From contig NC_081555.1 of assembly GCF_963082655.1 (NCBI RefSeq), positions 29,001,266-29,065,265 of the forward strand: 64,000 nucleotides of DNA, written 5' to 3'. Below the pieces are notes generated by a model. It searched no databases, had not been told where the DNA came from, and worked only from the letters and a program-made list of their open reading frames with translations. This document shows positions 47,191 through 61,220 of this stretch, piece by piece. The DNA is from Stomoxys calcitrans. Its lineage: Eukaryota; Arthropoda; Insecta; Diptera; Muscidae. The translations under genes and the position numbers were made by a program. How positions within the stretch are numbered: the stretch's first letter is position 1; each line of letters opens with the position of its first letter.

Positions 47191-50100
47191 ATTTTTTTTG
47201 CATTTTTTTAGCAAAGGCTACCCCCTCATGAAATTTTTCAATTTTTGATGCGAAAAAATTTTTCGAGTTGAGTATACAGTATTGTAGATTATTGCAAAAA
47301 AAATCGGATTAGTGCAAGTCCCATGTTTTTTCTTCAAAAAACAAGCTCAAAATCGTATAATTAATATTGGAAAAATGGTAAAAAAAATCGAGGTGAGTTT
47401 GAAATTGCTGTAACATTGTTAGTTTTGCGAATTTCAAAATTCTGAGGACACCGTTGGATTCGTCAGGAAAATCCCTTTCTGTAATGGTGCTGGACGAAGC
47501 AATACTCATTCCTATTTTCTTGAAAACTTTAGAGTATTGCTTCAAAATCGCATAATTAATATCCAAAAAATTCAAAAAAACCAACGTGAGTTTGTAATTG
47601 CTGTAACTTCCTTAGTTTTGCAAACATCACAATTTTTCAGACACCGTTGGATTCGCGGGGAAAATCTCTTTCCGTAGTGGTGCTGGATGAAGGAATAGTG
47701 TAAAGTTTTCTATGAAAAACATCGCAAAAATCAAATCTATTTTAGCGTAAAAATTCAAGGTCATTTTTAAGGTCAATAACGCTGTAACTCCTTCATTTTT
47801 TCGAATTTCGATCATTTTCCAGCATTCCGCAGTTCGAAATTCGAAAACGATTCGAACAATAAACAAAATTACGTGAAATTTCACATTTTATTTTTTTTGC
47901 ATTTTTTTAGCAAAGGCTACCCCCTTATGAAATTTTTCAATTTTTGATGCGAAAAAATTTTTCGAGTTGAGTATACAGTATTGTAGATTATTGCAAAAAA
48001 ATCGGATTAGTGCAAGTCCTATGTTTTTTCTTCAAAAAACAAGCTCAAAATCGTATAATTAATATTGGAAAAATGGTAAAAAAAATCGAGGTGAGTTTGA
48101 AATTGCTGTAACATTGTTAGTTTTGCGAATTTCAAAATTCTGAGGACACCGTTGGATTCGTCAGGAAAATCCCTTTCTGTAATGGTGCTGGACGAAGCAA
48201 TACTCATTCCTATTTCCTTGAAAACTTTAGAGTATTGCTTCAAAATCGCATAATTAATATCCAAAAAATTCAAAAAAACCAACGTGAGTTTGCAATTGCT
48301 GTAACTTCCTTAGTTTTGCAAACATCCCAATTTTTCAGACACCGTTGGATTCGTGGGGAAAATCTCTTTCCGTAGTGGTGCTGGATGAAGGAATAGTGTA
48401 AAGTTTTCTATGAAAAACATCGCAAAAATCAAATCTATTTTAGCGTAAAAATTCAAGGTCATTTTTAAGGTCAATAACGCTGTAACTCCTTCATTTTTTC
48501 GAATTTCGATCATTTTCCAGCATTCCGCAGTTCGAAATTCGAAAACGATTCGAACAATAAACAAAATTACGTGAAATTTCACATTTTATTTTTTTTGCAT
48601 TTTTTTAGCAAAGGCTACCCCCTTATGAAATTTTTCAATTTTTGATGCGAAAAAATTTTTCGAGTTGAGTATACAGTATTGTAGATTATTGCAAAAAAAT
48701 CGGATTAGTGCAAGTCCCATGTTTTTTCTTCAAAAAACAAGCTCAAAATCGTATAATTAATATTGGAAAAATGGTAAAAAAAATCGAGGTGAGTTTGAAA
48801 TTGCTGTAACATTGTTAGTTTTGCGAATTTCAAAATTCTGAGGACACCGTTGGATTCGTCAGGAAAATCCCTTTCTGTAATGGTGCTGGACGAAGCAATA
48901 CTCATTCCTATTTCCTTGAAAACTTTAGAGTATTGCTTCAAAATCGCATAATTAATATCCAAAAAATTCAAAAAAACCAACGTGAGTTTGTAATTGCTGT
49001 AACTTCCTTAGTTTTGCAAACATCACAATTTTTCAGACACCGTTGGATTCGTGGGGAAAATCTCTTTCCGTAGTGGTGCTGGATGAAGGAATAGTGTAAA
49101 GTTTTCTATGAAAAACATCGCAAAAATCAAATCTATTTTAGCGTAAAAATTCAAGGTCATTTTTAAGGTCAATAACGCTGTAACTCCTTCATTTTTTCGA
49201 ATTTCGATCATTTTCCAGCATTCCGCAGTTCGAAATTCGAAAACGATTCGAACAATAAACAAAATTACGTGAAATTTCACATTTAATTTTTTTTGCATTT
49301 TTTTAGCAAAGGCTACCCCCTCATGAAATTTTTCAATTTTTGATGCGAAAAAATTTTTCGAGTTGAGTATACAGTATTGTAGATTATTGCAAAAAAATCG
49401 GATTAGTGCAAGTCCCATGTTTTTTCTTCAAAAAACAAGCTCAAAATCGTATAATTAATATTGGAAAAATGGTAAAAAAAATCGAGGTGAGTTTGAAATT
49501 GCTGTAACATTGTTAGTTTTGCGAATTTCAAAATTCTGAGGACACCGTTGGATTCGTCAGGAAAATCCCTTTCTGTAATGGTGCTGGACGAAGCAATACT
49601 CATTCCTATTTCCTTGAAAACTTTAGAGTATTGCTTCAAAATCGCATAATTAATATCCAAAAAATTCAAAAAAACCAACGTGAGTTTGCAATTGCTGTAA
49701 CTTCCTTAGTTTTGCAAACATCACAATTTTTCAGACACCGTTGGATTCGTGGGGAAAATCTCTTTCCGTAGTGGTGCTGGATGAAGGAATAGTGTAAAGT
49801 TTTCTATGAAAAACATCGCAAAAATCAAATCTGTTTTAGCGTAAAAATTCAAGGTCATTTTTAAGGTCAATAACGCTGTAACTCCTTCATTTTTTCGAAT
49901 TTCGATCATTTTCCAGCATTCCGCAGTTCGAAATTCGAAAACGATTTGAACAATAAACAAAATTACGTGAAATTTCACATTTTATTTTTTTTTTGCATTT
50001 TTTTAGCAAAGGCTACCCCCTTATGAAATTTTTCAATTTTTGATGCGAAAAAATTTTTCGAGTTGAGTATACAGTATTGTAGATTATTGCAAAAAAAATC

Positions 50101-50710
50101 GGATTAGTGCAAGTCCCATGTTTTTTCTTCAAAAAACAAGCTCAAAATCGTATAATTAATATTGGAAAAATGGTAAAAAAAATCGAGGTGAGTTTGAAAT
50201 TGCTGTAACATTGTTAGTTTTGCGAATTTCAAAATTCTGAGGACACCGTTGGATTCGTCAGGAAAATCCCTTTCTGTAATGGTGCTGGACGAAGCAATAC
50301 TCATTCCTATTTCCTTGAAAACTTTAGAGTATTGCTTCAAAATCGCATAATTAATATCCAAAAAATTCAAAAAAACCAACGTGAGTTTGCAATTGCTGTA
50401 ACTTCCTTAGTTTTGCAAACATCACAATTTTTCAGACACCGTTGGATTCGTGGGGAAAATCTCTTTCCGTAGTGGTGCTGGATGAAGGAATAGTGTAAAG
50501 TTTTCTATGAAAAACATCGCAAAAATCAAATCTATTTTAGCGTAAAAATTCAAGGTCATTTTTAAGGTCAATAACGCTGTAACTCCTTCATTTTTTCGAA
50601 TTTCGATCATTTTCCAGCATTCCGCAGTTCGAAATTCGAAAACGATTCGAACAATAAACAAAATTACGTGAAATTTCACATTTTATTTTTTTTGCATTTT
50701 TTTAGCAAAG

Positions 50711-53700
50711 GCTGGACGAAATTTTATGAAATTTTTCAATTTTTGATGCGAAAAAATTTTTCGAGTTGAGTATACAGTATTGTAGATTATTGCAAAAAAA
50801 TCGGATTAGTGCAAGTCCCATGTTTTTTCTTCAAAAAACAAGCTCAAAATCGTATAATTAATATTGGAAAAATGGTAAAAAAAATCGAGTTGAGTTTGAA
50901 ATTGCTGTAACATTGTTAGTTTTGCGAATTTCAAAATTCTGAGGACACCGTTGGATTCGTCAGGAAAATCCCTTTCTGTAATGGTGCTGGACGAAGCAAT
51001 ACTCATTCCTATTTTCTTGAAAACTTTAGAGTATTGCTTCAAAATCGCATAATTAATATCCAAAAAATTCAAAAAAACCAACGTGAGTTTGTAATTGCTG
51101 TAACTTCCTTAGTTTTGCAAACATCACAATTTTTCAGACACCGTTGGATTCGCGGGGAAAATCTCTTTCCGTAGTGGTGCTGGATGAAGGAATAGTGTAA
51201 AGTTTTCTATGAAAAACATCGCAAAAATCAAATCTATTTTAGCGTAAAAATTCAAGGTTATTTTTAAGGTCAATAACGCTGTAACTCCTTCATTTTTTCG
51301 AATTTCGATCATTTTCCAGCATTCCGCAGTTCGAAATTCGAAAACGATTCGAACAATAAACAAAATTACGTGAAATTTCACATTTTATTTTTTTTGCATT
51401 TTTTTAGCAAAGGCTACCCCCTTATGAAATTTTTCAATTTTTGATGCGAAAAAATTTTTCGAGTTGAGTATACAGTATTGTAGATTATTGCAAAAAAATC
51501 GGATTAGTGCAAGTCCCATGTTTTTTCTTCAAAAAACAAGCTCAAAATCGTATAATTAATATTGGAAAAATGGTAAAAAAAATCGAGGTGAGTTTGAAAT
51601 TGCTGTAACATTGTTAGTTTTGCGAATTTCAAAATTCTGAGGACACCGTTGGATTCGTCAGGAAAATCCCTTTCTGTAATGGTGCTGGACGAAGCAATAC
51701 TCATTCCTATTTCCTTGAAAACTTTAGAGTATTGCTTCAAAATCGCATAATTAATATCCAAAAAATTCAAAAAAACCAACGTGAGTTTGCAATTGCTGTA
51801 ACTTCCTTAGTTTTGCAAACATCACAATTTTTCAGACACCGTTGGATTCGTGGGGAAAATCTCTTTCCGTAGTGGTGCTGGATGAAGGAATAGTGTAAAG
51901 TTTTCTATGAAAAACATCGCAAAAATCAAATCTATTTTAGCGTAAAAATTCAAGGTCATTTTTAAGGTCAATAACGCTGTAACTCCTTCATTTTTTCGAA
52001 TTTCGATCATTTTCCAGCATTCCGCAGTTCGAAATTCGAAAACGATTCGAACAATAAACAAAATTACGTGAAATTTCACATTTTATTTTTTTTGCATTTT
52101 TTTAGCAAAGGCTGGACGAAATTTTATGAAATTTTTCAATTTTTGATGCGAAAAAATTTTTCGAGTTGAGTATACAGTATTGTAGATTATTGCAAAAAAA
52201 TCGGATTAGTGCAAGTCCCATGTTTTTTCTTCAAAAAACAAGCTCAAAATCGTATAATTAATATTGGAAAAATGGTAAAAAAAATCGAGGTGAGTTTGAA
52301 ATTGCTGTAACATTGTTAGTTTTGCGAATTTCAAAATTCTGAGGACACCGTTGGATTCGTCAGGAAAATCCCTTTCTGTAATGGTGCTGGACGAAGCAAT
52401 ACTCATTCCTATTTCCTTGAAAACTTTAGAGTATTGCTTCAAAATCGCATAATTAATATCCAAAAAATTCAAAAAAACCAACGTGAGTTTGTAATTGCTG
52501 TAACTTCCTTAGTTTTGCAAACATCACAATTTTTCAGACACCGTTGGATTCGTGGGGAAAATCTCTTTCCGTAGTGGTGCTGGATGAAGGAATAGTGTAA
52601 AGTTTTCTATGAAAAACATCGCAAAAATCAAATCTATTTTAGCGTAAAAATTCAAGGTCATTTTTAAGGTCAATAACGCTGTAACTCCTTCATTTTTTCG
52701 AATTTCGATCATTTTCCAGCATTCCGCAGTTCGAAATTCGAAAACGATTCGAACAATAAACAAAATTACGTGAAATTTCACATTTTATTTTTTTTGCATT
52801 TTTTTAGCAAAGGCTACCCCCTTATGAAATTTTTCAATTTTTGATGCGAAAAAATTTTTCGAGTTGAGTATACAGTATTGTAGATTATTGCAAAAAAATC
52901 GGATTAGTGCAAGTCCCATGTTTTTTCTTCAAAAAACAAGCTCAAAATCGTATAATTAATATTGGAAAAATGGTAAAAAAAATCGAGTTGAGTTTGAAAT
53001 TGCTGTAACATTGTTAGTTTTGCGAATTTCAAAATTCTGAGGACACCGTTGGATTCGTCAGGAAAATCCCTTTCTGTAATGGTGCTGGACGAAGCAATAC
53101 TCATTCCTATTTTCTTGAAAACTTTAGAGTATTGCTTCAAAATCGCATAATTAATATCCAAAAAATTCAAAAAAACCAACGTGAGTTTGTAATTGCTGTA
53201 ACTTCCTTAGTTTTGCAAACATCACAATTTTTCAGACACCGTTGGATTCGCGGGGAAAATCTCTTTCCGTAGTGGTGCTGGATGAAGGAATAGTGTAAAG
53301 TTTTCTATGAAAAACATCGCAAAAATCAAATCTATTTTAGCGTAAAAATTCAAGGTCATTTTTAAGGTCAATAACGCTGTAACTCCTTCATTTTTTCGAA
53401 TTTCGATCATTTTCCAGCATTCCGCAGTTCGAAATTCGAAAACGATTCGAACAATAAACAAAATTACGTGAAATTTCACATTTTATTTTTTTTGCATTTT
53501 TTTAGCAAAGGCTACCCCCTTATGAAATTTTTCAATTTTTGATGCGAAAAAATTTTTCGAGTTGAGTATACAGTATTGTAGATTATTGCAAAAAAATCGG
53601 ATTAGTGCAAGTCCCATGTTTTTTCTTCAAAAAACAAGCTCAAAATCGTATAATTAATATTGGAAAAATGGTAAAAAAAATCGAGGTGAGTTTGAAATTG

Positions 53701-56700
53701 CTGTAACATTGTTAGTTTTGCGAATTTCAAAATTCTGAGGACACCGTTGGATTCGTCAGGAAAATCCCTTTCTGTAATGGTGCTGGACGAAGCAATACTC
53801 ATTCCTATTTCCTTGAAAACTTTAGAGTATTGCTTCAAAATCGCATAATTAATATCCAAAAAATTCAAAAAAACCAACGTGAGTTTGCAATTGCTGTAAC
53901 TTCCTTAGTTTTGCAAACATCACAATTTTTCAGACACCGTTGGATTCGTGGGGAAAATCTCTTTCCGTAGTGGTGCTGGATGAAGGAATAGTGTAAAGTT
54001 TTCTATGAAAAACATCGCAAAAATCAAATCTATTTTAGCGTAAAAATTCAAGGTCATTTTTAAGGTCAATAACGCTGTAACTCCTTAATTTTTTCGAATT
54101 TCGATCATTTTCCAGCATTCCGCAGTTCGAAATTCGAAAACGATTCGAACAATAAACAAAATTACGTGAAATTTCACATTTTATTTTTTTTGCATTTTTT
54201 TAGCAAAGGCTGGACGAAATTTTATGAAATTTTTCAATTTTTGATGCGAAAAAATTTTTCGAGTTGAGTATACAGTATTGTAGATTATTGCAAAAAAATC
54301 GGATTAGTGCAAGTCCCATGTTTTTTCTTCAAAAAACAAGCTCAAAATCGTATAATTAATATTGGAAAAATGGTAAAAAAAATCGAGGTGAGTTTGAAAT
54401 TGCTGTAACATTGTTAGTTTTGCGAATTTCAAAATTCTGAGGACACCGTTGGATTCGTCAGGAAAATCCCTTTCTGTAATGGTGCTGGACGAAGCAATAC
54501 TCATTCCTATTTTCTTGAAAACTTTAGAGTATTGCTTCAAAATCGCATAATTAATATCCAAAAAATTCAAAAAAACCAACGTGAGTTTGTAATTGCTGTA
54601 ACTTCCTTAGTTTTGCAATCATCACAATTTTTCAGACACCGTTGGATTCGTGGGGAAAATCTCTTTCCGTAGTGGTGCTGGATGAAGGAATAGTGTAAAG
54701 TTTTCTATGAAAAACATCGCAAAAATCAAATCTATTTTAGCGTAAAAATTCAAGGTCATTTTTAAGGTCAATAACGCTGTAACTCCTTCATTTTTTCGAA
54801 TTTCGATCATTTTCCAGCATTCCGCAGTTCGAAATTCGAAAACGATTCGAACAATAAACAAAATTACGTGAAATTTCACATTTTATTTTTTTTGCATTTT
54901 TTTAGCAAAGGCTACCCCCTTATGAAATTTTTCAATTTTTGATGCGAAAAAATTTTTCGAGTTGAGTATACAGTATTGTAGATTATTGCAAAAAAATCGG
55001 ATTAGTGCAAGTCCCATGTTTTTTCTTCAAAAAACAAGCTCAAAATCGTATAATTAATATTGGAAAAATGGTAAAAAAAATCGAGTTGAGTTTGAAATTG
55101 CTGTAACATTGTTAGTTTTGCGAATTTCAAAATTCTGAGGACACCGTTGGATTCGTCAGGAAAATCCCTTTCTGTAATGGTGCTGGACGAAGCAATACTC
55201 ATTCCTATTTTCTTGAAAACTTTAGAGTATTGCTTCAAAATCGCATAATTAATATCCAAAAAATTCAAAAAAACCAACGTGAGTTTGTAATTGCTGTAAC
55301 TTCCTTAGTTTTGCAAACATCACAATTTTTCAGACACCGTTGGATTCGCGGGGAAAATCTCTTTCCGTAGTGGTGCTGGATGAAGGAATAGTGTAAAGTT
55401 TTCTATGAAAAACATCGCAAAAATCAAATCTATTTTAGCGTAAAAATTCAAGGTCATTTTTAAGGTCAATAACGCTGTAACTCCTTCATTTTTTCGAATT
55501 TCGATCATTTTCCAGCATTCCGCAGTTCGAAATTCGAAAACGATTCGAACAATAAACAAAATTACGTGAAATTTCACATTTTATTTTTTTTGCATTTTTT
55601 TAGCAAAGGCTACCCCCTTATGAAATTTTTCAATTTTTGATGCGAAAAAATTTTTCGAGTTGAGTATACAGTATTGTAGATTATTGCAAAAAAATCGGAT
55701 TAGTGCAAGTCCCATGTTTTTTCTTCAAAAAACAAGCTCAAAATCGTATAATTAATATTGGAAAAATGGTAAAAAAAATCGAGGTGAGTTTGAAATTGCT
55801 GTAACATTGTTAGTTTTGCGAATTTCAAAATTCTGAGGACACCGTTGGATTCGTCAGGAAAATCCCTTTCTGTAATGGTGCTGGACGAAGCAATACTCAT
55901 TCCTATTTCCTTGAAAACTTTAGAGTATTGCTTCAAAATCGCATAATTAATATCCAAAAAATTCAAAAAAACCAACGTGAGTTTGCAATTGCTGTAACTT
56001 CCTTAGTTTTGCAAACATCACAATTTTTCAGACACCGTTGGATTCGTGGGGAAAATCTCTTTCCGTAGTGGTGCTGGATGAAGGAATAGTGTAAAGTTTT
56101 CTATGAAAAACATCGCAAAAATCAAATCTATTTTAGCGTAAAAATTCAAGGTCATTTTTAAGGTCAATAACGCTGTAACTCCTTAATTTTTTCGAATTTC
56201 GATCATTTTCCAGCATTCCGCAGTTCGAAATTCGAAAACGATTCGAACAATAAACAAAATTACGTGAAATTTCACATTTTATTTTTTTTGCATTTTTTTA
56301 GCAAAGGCTGGACGAAATTTTATGAAATTTTTCAATTTTTGATGCGAAAAAATTTTTCGAGTTGAGTATACAGTATTGTAGATTATTGCAAAAAAATCGG
56401 ATTAGTGCAAGTCCCATGTTTTTTCTTCAAAAAACAAGCTCAAAATCGTATAATTAATATTGGAAAAATGGTAAAAAAAATCGAGGTGAGTTTGAAATTG
56501 CTGTAACATTGTTAGTTTTGCGAATTTCAAAATTCTGAGGACACCGTTGGATTCGTCAGGAAAATCCCTTTCTGTAATGGTGCTGGACGAAGCAATACTC
56601 ATTCCTATTTCCTTGAAAACTTTAGAGTATTGCTTCAAAATCGCATAATTAATATCCAAAAAATTCAAAAAAACCAACGTGAGTTTGTAATTGCTGTAAC

Positions 56701-59700
56701 TTCCTTAGTTTTGCAAACATCACAATTTTTCAGACACCGTTGGATTCGTGGGGAAAATCTCTTTCCGTAGTGGTGCTGGATGAAGGAATAGTGTAAAGTT
56801 TTCTATGAAAAACATCGCAAAAATCAAATCTATTTTAGCGTAAAAATTCAAGGTCATTTTTAAGGTCAATAACGCTGTAACTCCTTCATTTTTTCGAATT
56901 TCGATCATTTTCCAGCATTCCGCAGTTCGAAATTCGAAAACGATTCGAACAATAAACAAAATTACGTGAAATTTCACATTTTATTTTTTTTGCATTTTTT
57001 TAGCAAAGGCTACCCCCTTATGAAATTTTTCAATTTTTGATGCGAAAAAATTTTTCGAGTTGAGTATACAGTATTGTAGATTATTGCAAAAAAATCGGAT
57101 TAGTGCAAGTCCCATGTTTTTTCTTCAAAAAACAAGCTCAAAATCGTATAATTAATATTGGAAAAATGGTAAAAAAAATCGAGGTGAGTTTGAAATTGCT
57201 GTAACATTGTTAGTTTTGCGAATTTCAAAATTCTGAGGACACCGTTGGATTCGTCAGGAAAATCCCTTTCTGTAATGGTGCTGGACGAAGCAATACTCAT
57301 TCCTATTTCCTTGAAAACTTTAGAGTATTGCTTCAAAATCGCATAATTAATATCCAAAAAATTCAAAAAAACCAACGTGAGTTTGTAATTGCTGTAACTT
57401 CCTTAGTTTTGCAAACATCACAATTTTTCAGACACCGTTGGATTCGCGGGGAAAATCTCTTTCCGTAGTGGTGCTGGATGAAGGAATAGTGTAAAGTTTT
57501 CTATGAAAAACATCGCAAAAATCAAATCTATTTTAGCGTAAAAATTCAAGGTCATTTTTAAGGTCAATAACGCTGTAACTCCTTCATTTTTTCGAATTTC
57601 GATCATTTTCCAGCATTCCGCAGTTCGAAATTCGAAAACGATTCGAACAATAAACAAAATTACGTGAAATTTCACATTTTATTTTTTTTGCATTTTTTTA
57701 GCAAAGGCTGGACGAAATTTTATGAAATTTTTCAATTTTTGATGCGAAAAAAATTTTCGAGTTGAGTATACAGTATTGTAGATTATTGCAAAAAAATCGG
57801 ATTAGTGCAAGTCCCATGTTTTTTCTTCAAAAAACAAGCTCAAAATCGTATAATTAATATTGGAAAAATGGTAAAAAAAATCGAGGTGAGTTTGAAATTG
57901 CTGTAACATTGTTAGTTTTGCGAATTTCAAAATTCTGAGGACACCGTTGGATTCGTCAGGAAAATCCCTTTCTGTAATGGTGCTGGACGAAGCAATACTC
58001 ATTCCTATTTCCTTGAAAACTTTAGAGTATTGCTTCAAAATCGCATAATTAATATCCAAAAAATTGAAAAAAACCAACGTGAGTTTGTAATTGCTGTAAC
58101 TTCCTTAGTTTTGCAAACATCACAATTTTTCAGACACCGTTGGATTCGTGGGGAAAATCTCTTTCCGTAGTGGTGCTGGATGAAGGAATAGTGTAAAGTT
58201 TTCTATGAAAAACATCGCAAAAATCAAATCTATTTTAGCGTAAAAATTCAAGGTCATTTTTAAGGTCAATAACGCTGTAACTCCTTCATTTTTTCGAATT
58301 TCGATCATTTTCCAGCATTCCGCAGTTCGAAATTCGAAAACGATTCGAACAATAAACAAAATTACGTGAAATTTCACATTTTATTTTTTTTGCATTTTTT
58401 TAGCAAAGGCTACCCCCTCATGAAATTTTTCAATTTTTGATGCGAAAAAATTTTTCGAGTTGAGTATACAGTATTGTAGATTATTGCAAAAAAATCGGAT
58501 TAGTGCAAGTCCCATGTTTTTTCTTCAAAAAACAAGCTCAAAATCGTATAATTAATATTGGAAAAATGGTAAAAAAAATCGAGGTGAGTTTGAAATTGCT
58601 GTAACATTGTTAGTTTTGCGAATTTCAAAATTCTGAGGACACCGTTGGATTCGTCAGGAAAATCCCTTTCTATAATGGTGCTGGACGAAGCAATACTCAT
58701 TCCTATTTCCTTGAAAACTTTAGAGTATTGCTTCAAAATCGCATAATTAATATCCAAAAAATTCAAAAAAACCAACGTGAGTTTGTAATTGCTGTAACTT
58801 CCTTAGTTTTGCAAACATCACAATTTTTCAGACACCGTTGGATTCGCGGGGAAAATCTCTTTCCGTAGTGGTGCTGGATGAAGGAATAGTGTAAAGTTTT
58901 CTATGAAAAACATCGCAAAAATCAAATCTATTTTAGCGTAAAAATTGAAGGTCATTTTTAAGGTCAATAACGCTGTAACTCCTTCATTTTTTCGAATTTC
59001 GATCATTTTCCAGCATTCCGCAGTTCGAAATTCGAAAACGATTCGAACAATAAACAAAATTACGTGAAATTTCACATTTTATTTTTTTTGCATTTTTTTA
59101 GCAAAGGCTGGACGAAATTTTATGAAATTTTTCAATTTTTGATGCGAAAAAATTTTTCGAGTTGAGTATACAGTATTGTAGATTATTGCAAAAAAATCGG
59201 ATTAGTGCAAGTCCCATGTTTTTTCTTCAAAAAACAAGCTCAAAATCGTATAATTAATATTGGAAAAATGGTAAAAAAAATCGAGGTGAGTTTGAAATTG
59301 CTGTAACATTGTTAGTTTTGCGAATTTCAAAATTCTGAGGACACCGTTGGATTCGTCAGGAAAATCCCTTTCTGTAATGGTGCTGGACGAAGCAATACTC
59401 ATTCCTATTTCCTTGAAAACTTTAGAGTATTGCTTCAAAATCGCATAATTAATATCCAAAAAATTCAAAAAAACCAACGTGAGTTTGTAATTGCTGTAAC
59501 TTCCTTAGTTTTGCAAACATCACAATTTTTCAGACACCGTTGGATTCGCGGGGAAAATCTCTTTCCGTAGTGGTGCTGGATGAAGGAATAGTGTAAAGTT
59601 TTCTATGAAAAACATCGCAAAAATCAAATCTATTTTAGCGTAAAAATTCAAGGTCATTTTTAAGGTCAATAACGCTGTAACTCCTTCATTTTTTCGAATT

Positions 59701-61220
59701 TCGATCATTTTCCAGCATTCCGCAGTTCGAAATTCGAAAACGATTCGAACAATAAACAAAATTACGTGAAATTTCACATTTTATTTTTTTTGCATTTTTT
59801 TAGCAAAGGCTACCCCCTTATGAAATTTTTCAATTTTTGATGCGAAAAAATTTTTCGAGTTGAGTATACAGTATTGTAGATTATTGCAAAAAAATCGGAT
59901 TAGTGCAAGTCCCATGTTTTTTCTTCAAAAAACAAGCTCAAAATCGTATAATTAATATTGGAAAAATGGTAAAAAAAATCGAGGTGAGTTTGAAATTGCT
60001 GTAACATTGTTAGTTTTGCGAATTTCAAAATTCTGAGGACACCGTTGGATTCGTCAGGAAAATCCCTTTCTGTAATGGTGCTGGACGAAGCAATACTCAT
60101 TCCTATTTCCTTGAAAACTTTAGAGTATTGCTTCAAAATCGCATAATTAATATCCAAAAAATTCAAAAAAACCAACGTGAGTTTGCAATTGCTGTAACTT
60201 CCTTAGTTTTGCAAACATCACAATTTTTCAGACACCGTTGGATTCGTGGGGAAAATCTCTTTCCGTAGTGGTGCTGGATGAAGGAATAGTGTAAAGTTTT
60301 CTATGAAAAACATCGCAAAAATCAAATCTATTTTAGCGTAAAAATTCAAGGTCATTTTTAAGGTCAATAACGCTGTAACTCCTTCATTTTTTCGAATTTC
60401 GATCATTTTCCAGCATTCCGCAGTTCGAAATTCGAAAACGATTCGAACAATAAACAAAATTACGTGAAATTTCACATTTTATTTTTTTTGCATTTTTTTA
60501 GCAAAGGCTACCCCCTTATGAAATTTTTCAATTTTTGATGCGAAAAAATTTTTCGAGTTGAGTATACAGTATTGTAGATTATTGCAAAAAAATCGGATTA
60601 GTGCAAGTCCCATGTTTTTTCTTCAAAAAACAAGCTCAAAATCGTATAATTAATATTGGAAAAATGGTAAAAAAAATCGAGGTGAGTTTGAAATTGCTGT
60701 AGCATTGTTAGTTTTGCGAATTTCAAAATTCTGAGGACACCGTTGGATTCGTCAGGAAAATCCCTTTCTGTAATGGTGCTGGACGAAGCAATACTCATTC
60801 CTATTTCCTTGAAAACTTTAGAGTATTGCTTCAAAATCGCATAATTAATATCCAAAAAATTCAAAAAAACCAACGTGAGTTTGTAATTGCTGTAACTTCC
60901 TTAGTTTTGCAAACATCACAATTTTTCAGACACCGTTGGATTCGTGGGGAAAATCTCTTTCCGTAGTGGTGCTGGATGAAGGAATAGTGTAAAGTTTTCT
61001 ATGAAAAACATCGCAAAAATCAAATCTATTTTAGCGTAAAAATTGAAGGTCATTTTTAAGGTCAATAACGCTGTAACTCCTTCATTTTTTCGAATTTCGA
61101 TCATTTTCCAGCATTCCGCAGTTCGAAATTCGAAAACGATTCGAACAATAAACAAAATTACGTGAAATTTCACATTTTATTTTTTTTGCATTTTTTTAGC
61201 AAAGGCTGGACGAAATTTTA
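50711..61220 (+). repeat. Mixed dimer/trimer higher-order array marked by GCTGGACGAAATTTTA
   Basis: GCTGGACGAAATTTTATG replaces GCTACCCCCTTATG at 50711, 52111, 54209, 56307, 57707, 59107 and 61205. Spacings are 1400, 2098, 2098, 1400, 1400 and 2098 bp, that is 702 + 698 or 702 + 698 + 698. Other markers such as TTCGCGGGG and ATCGAGTTGAG move in step. Confidence 0.93.
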
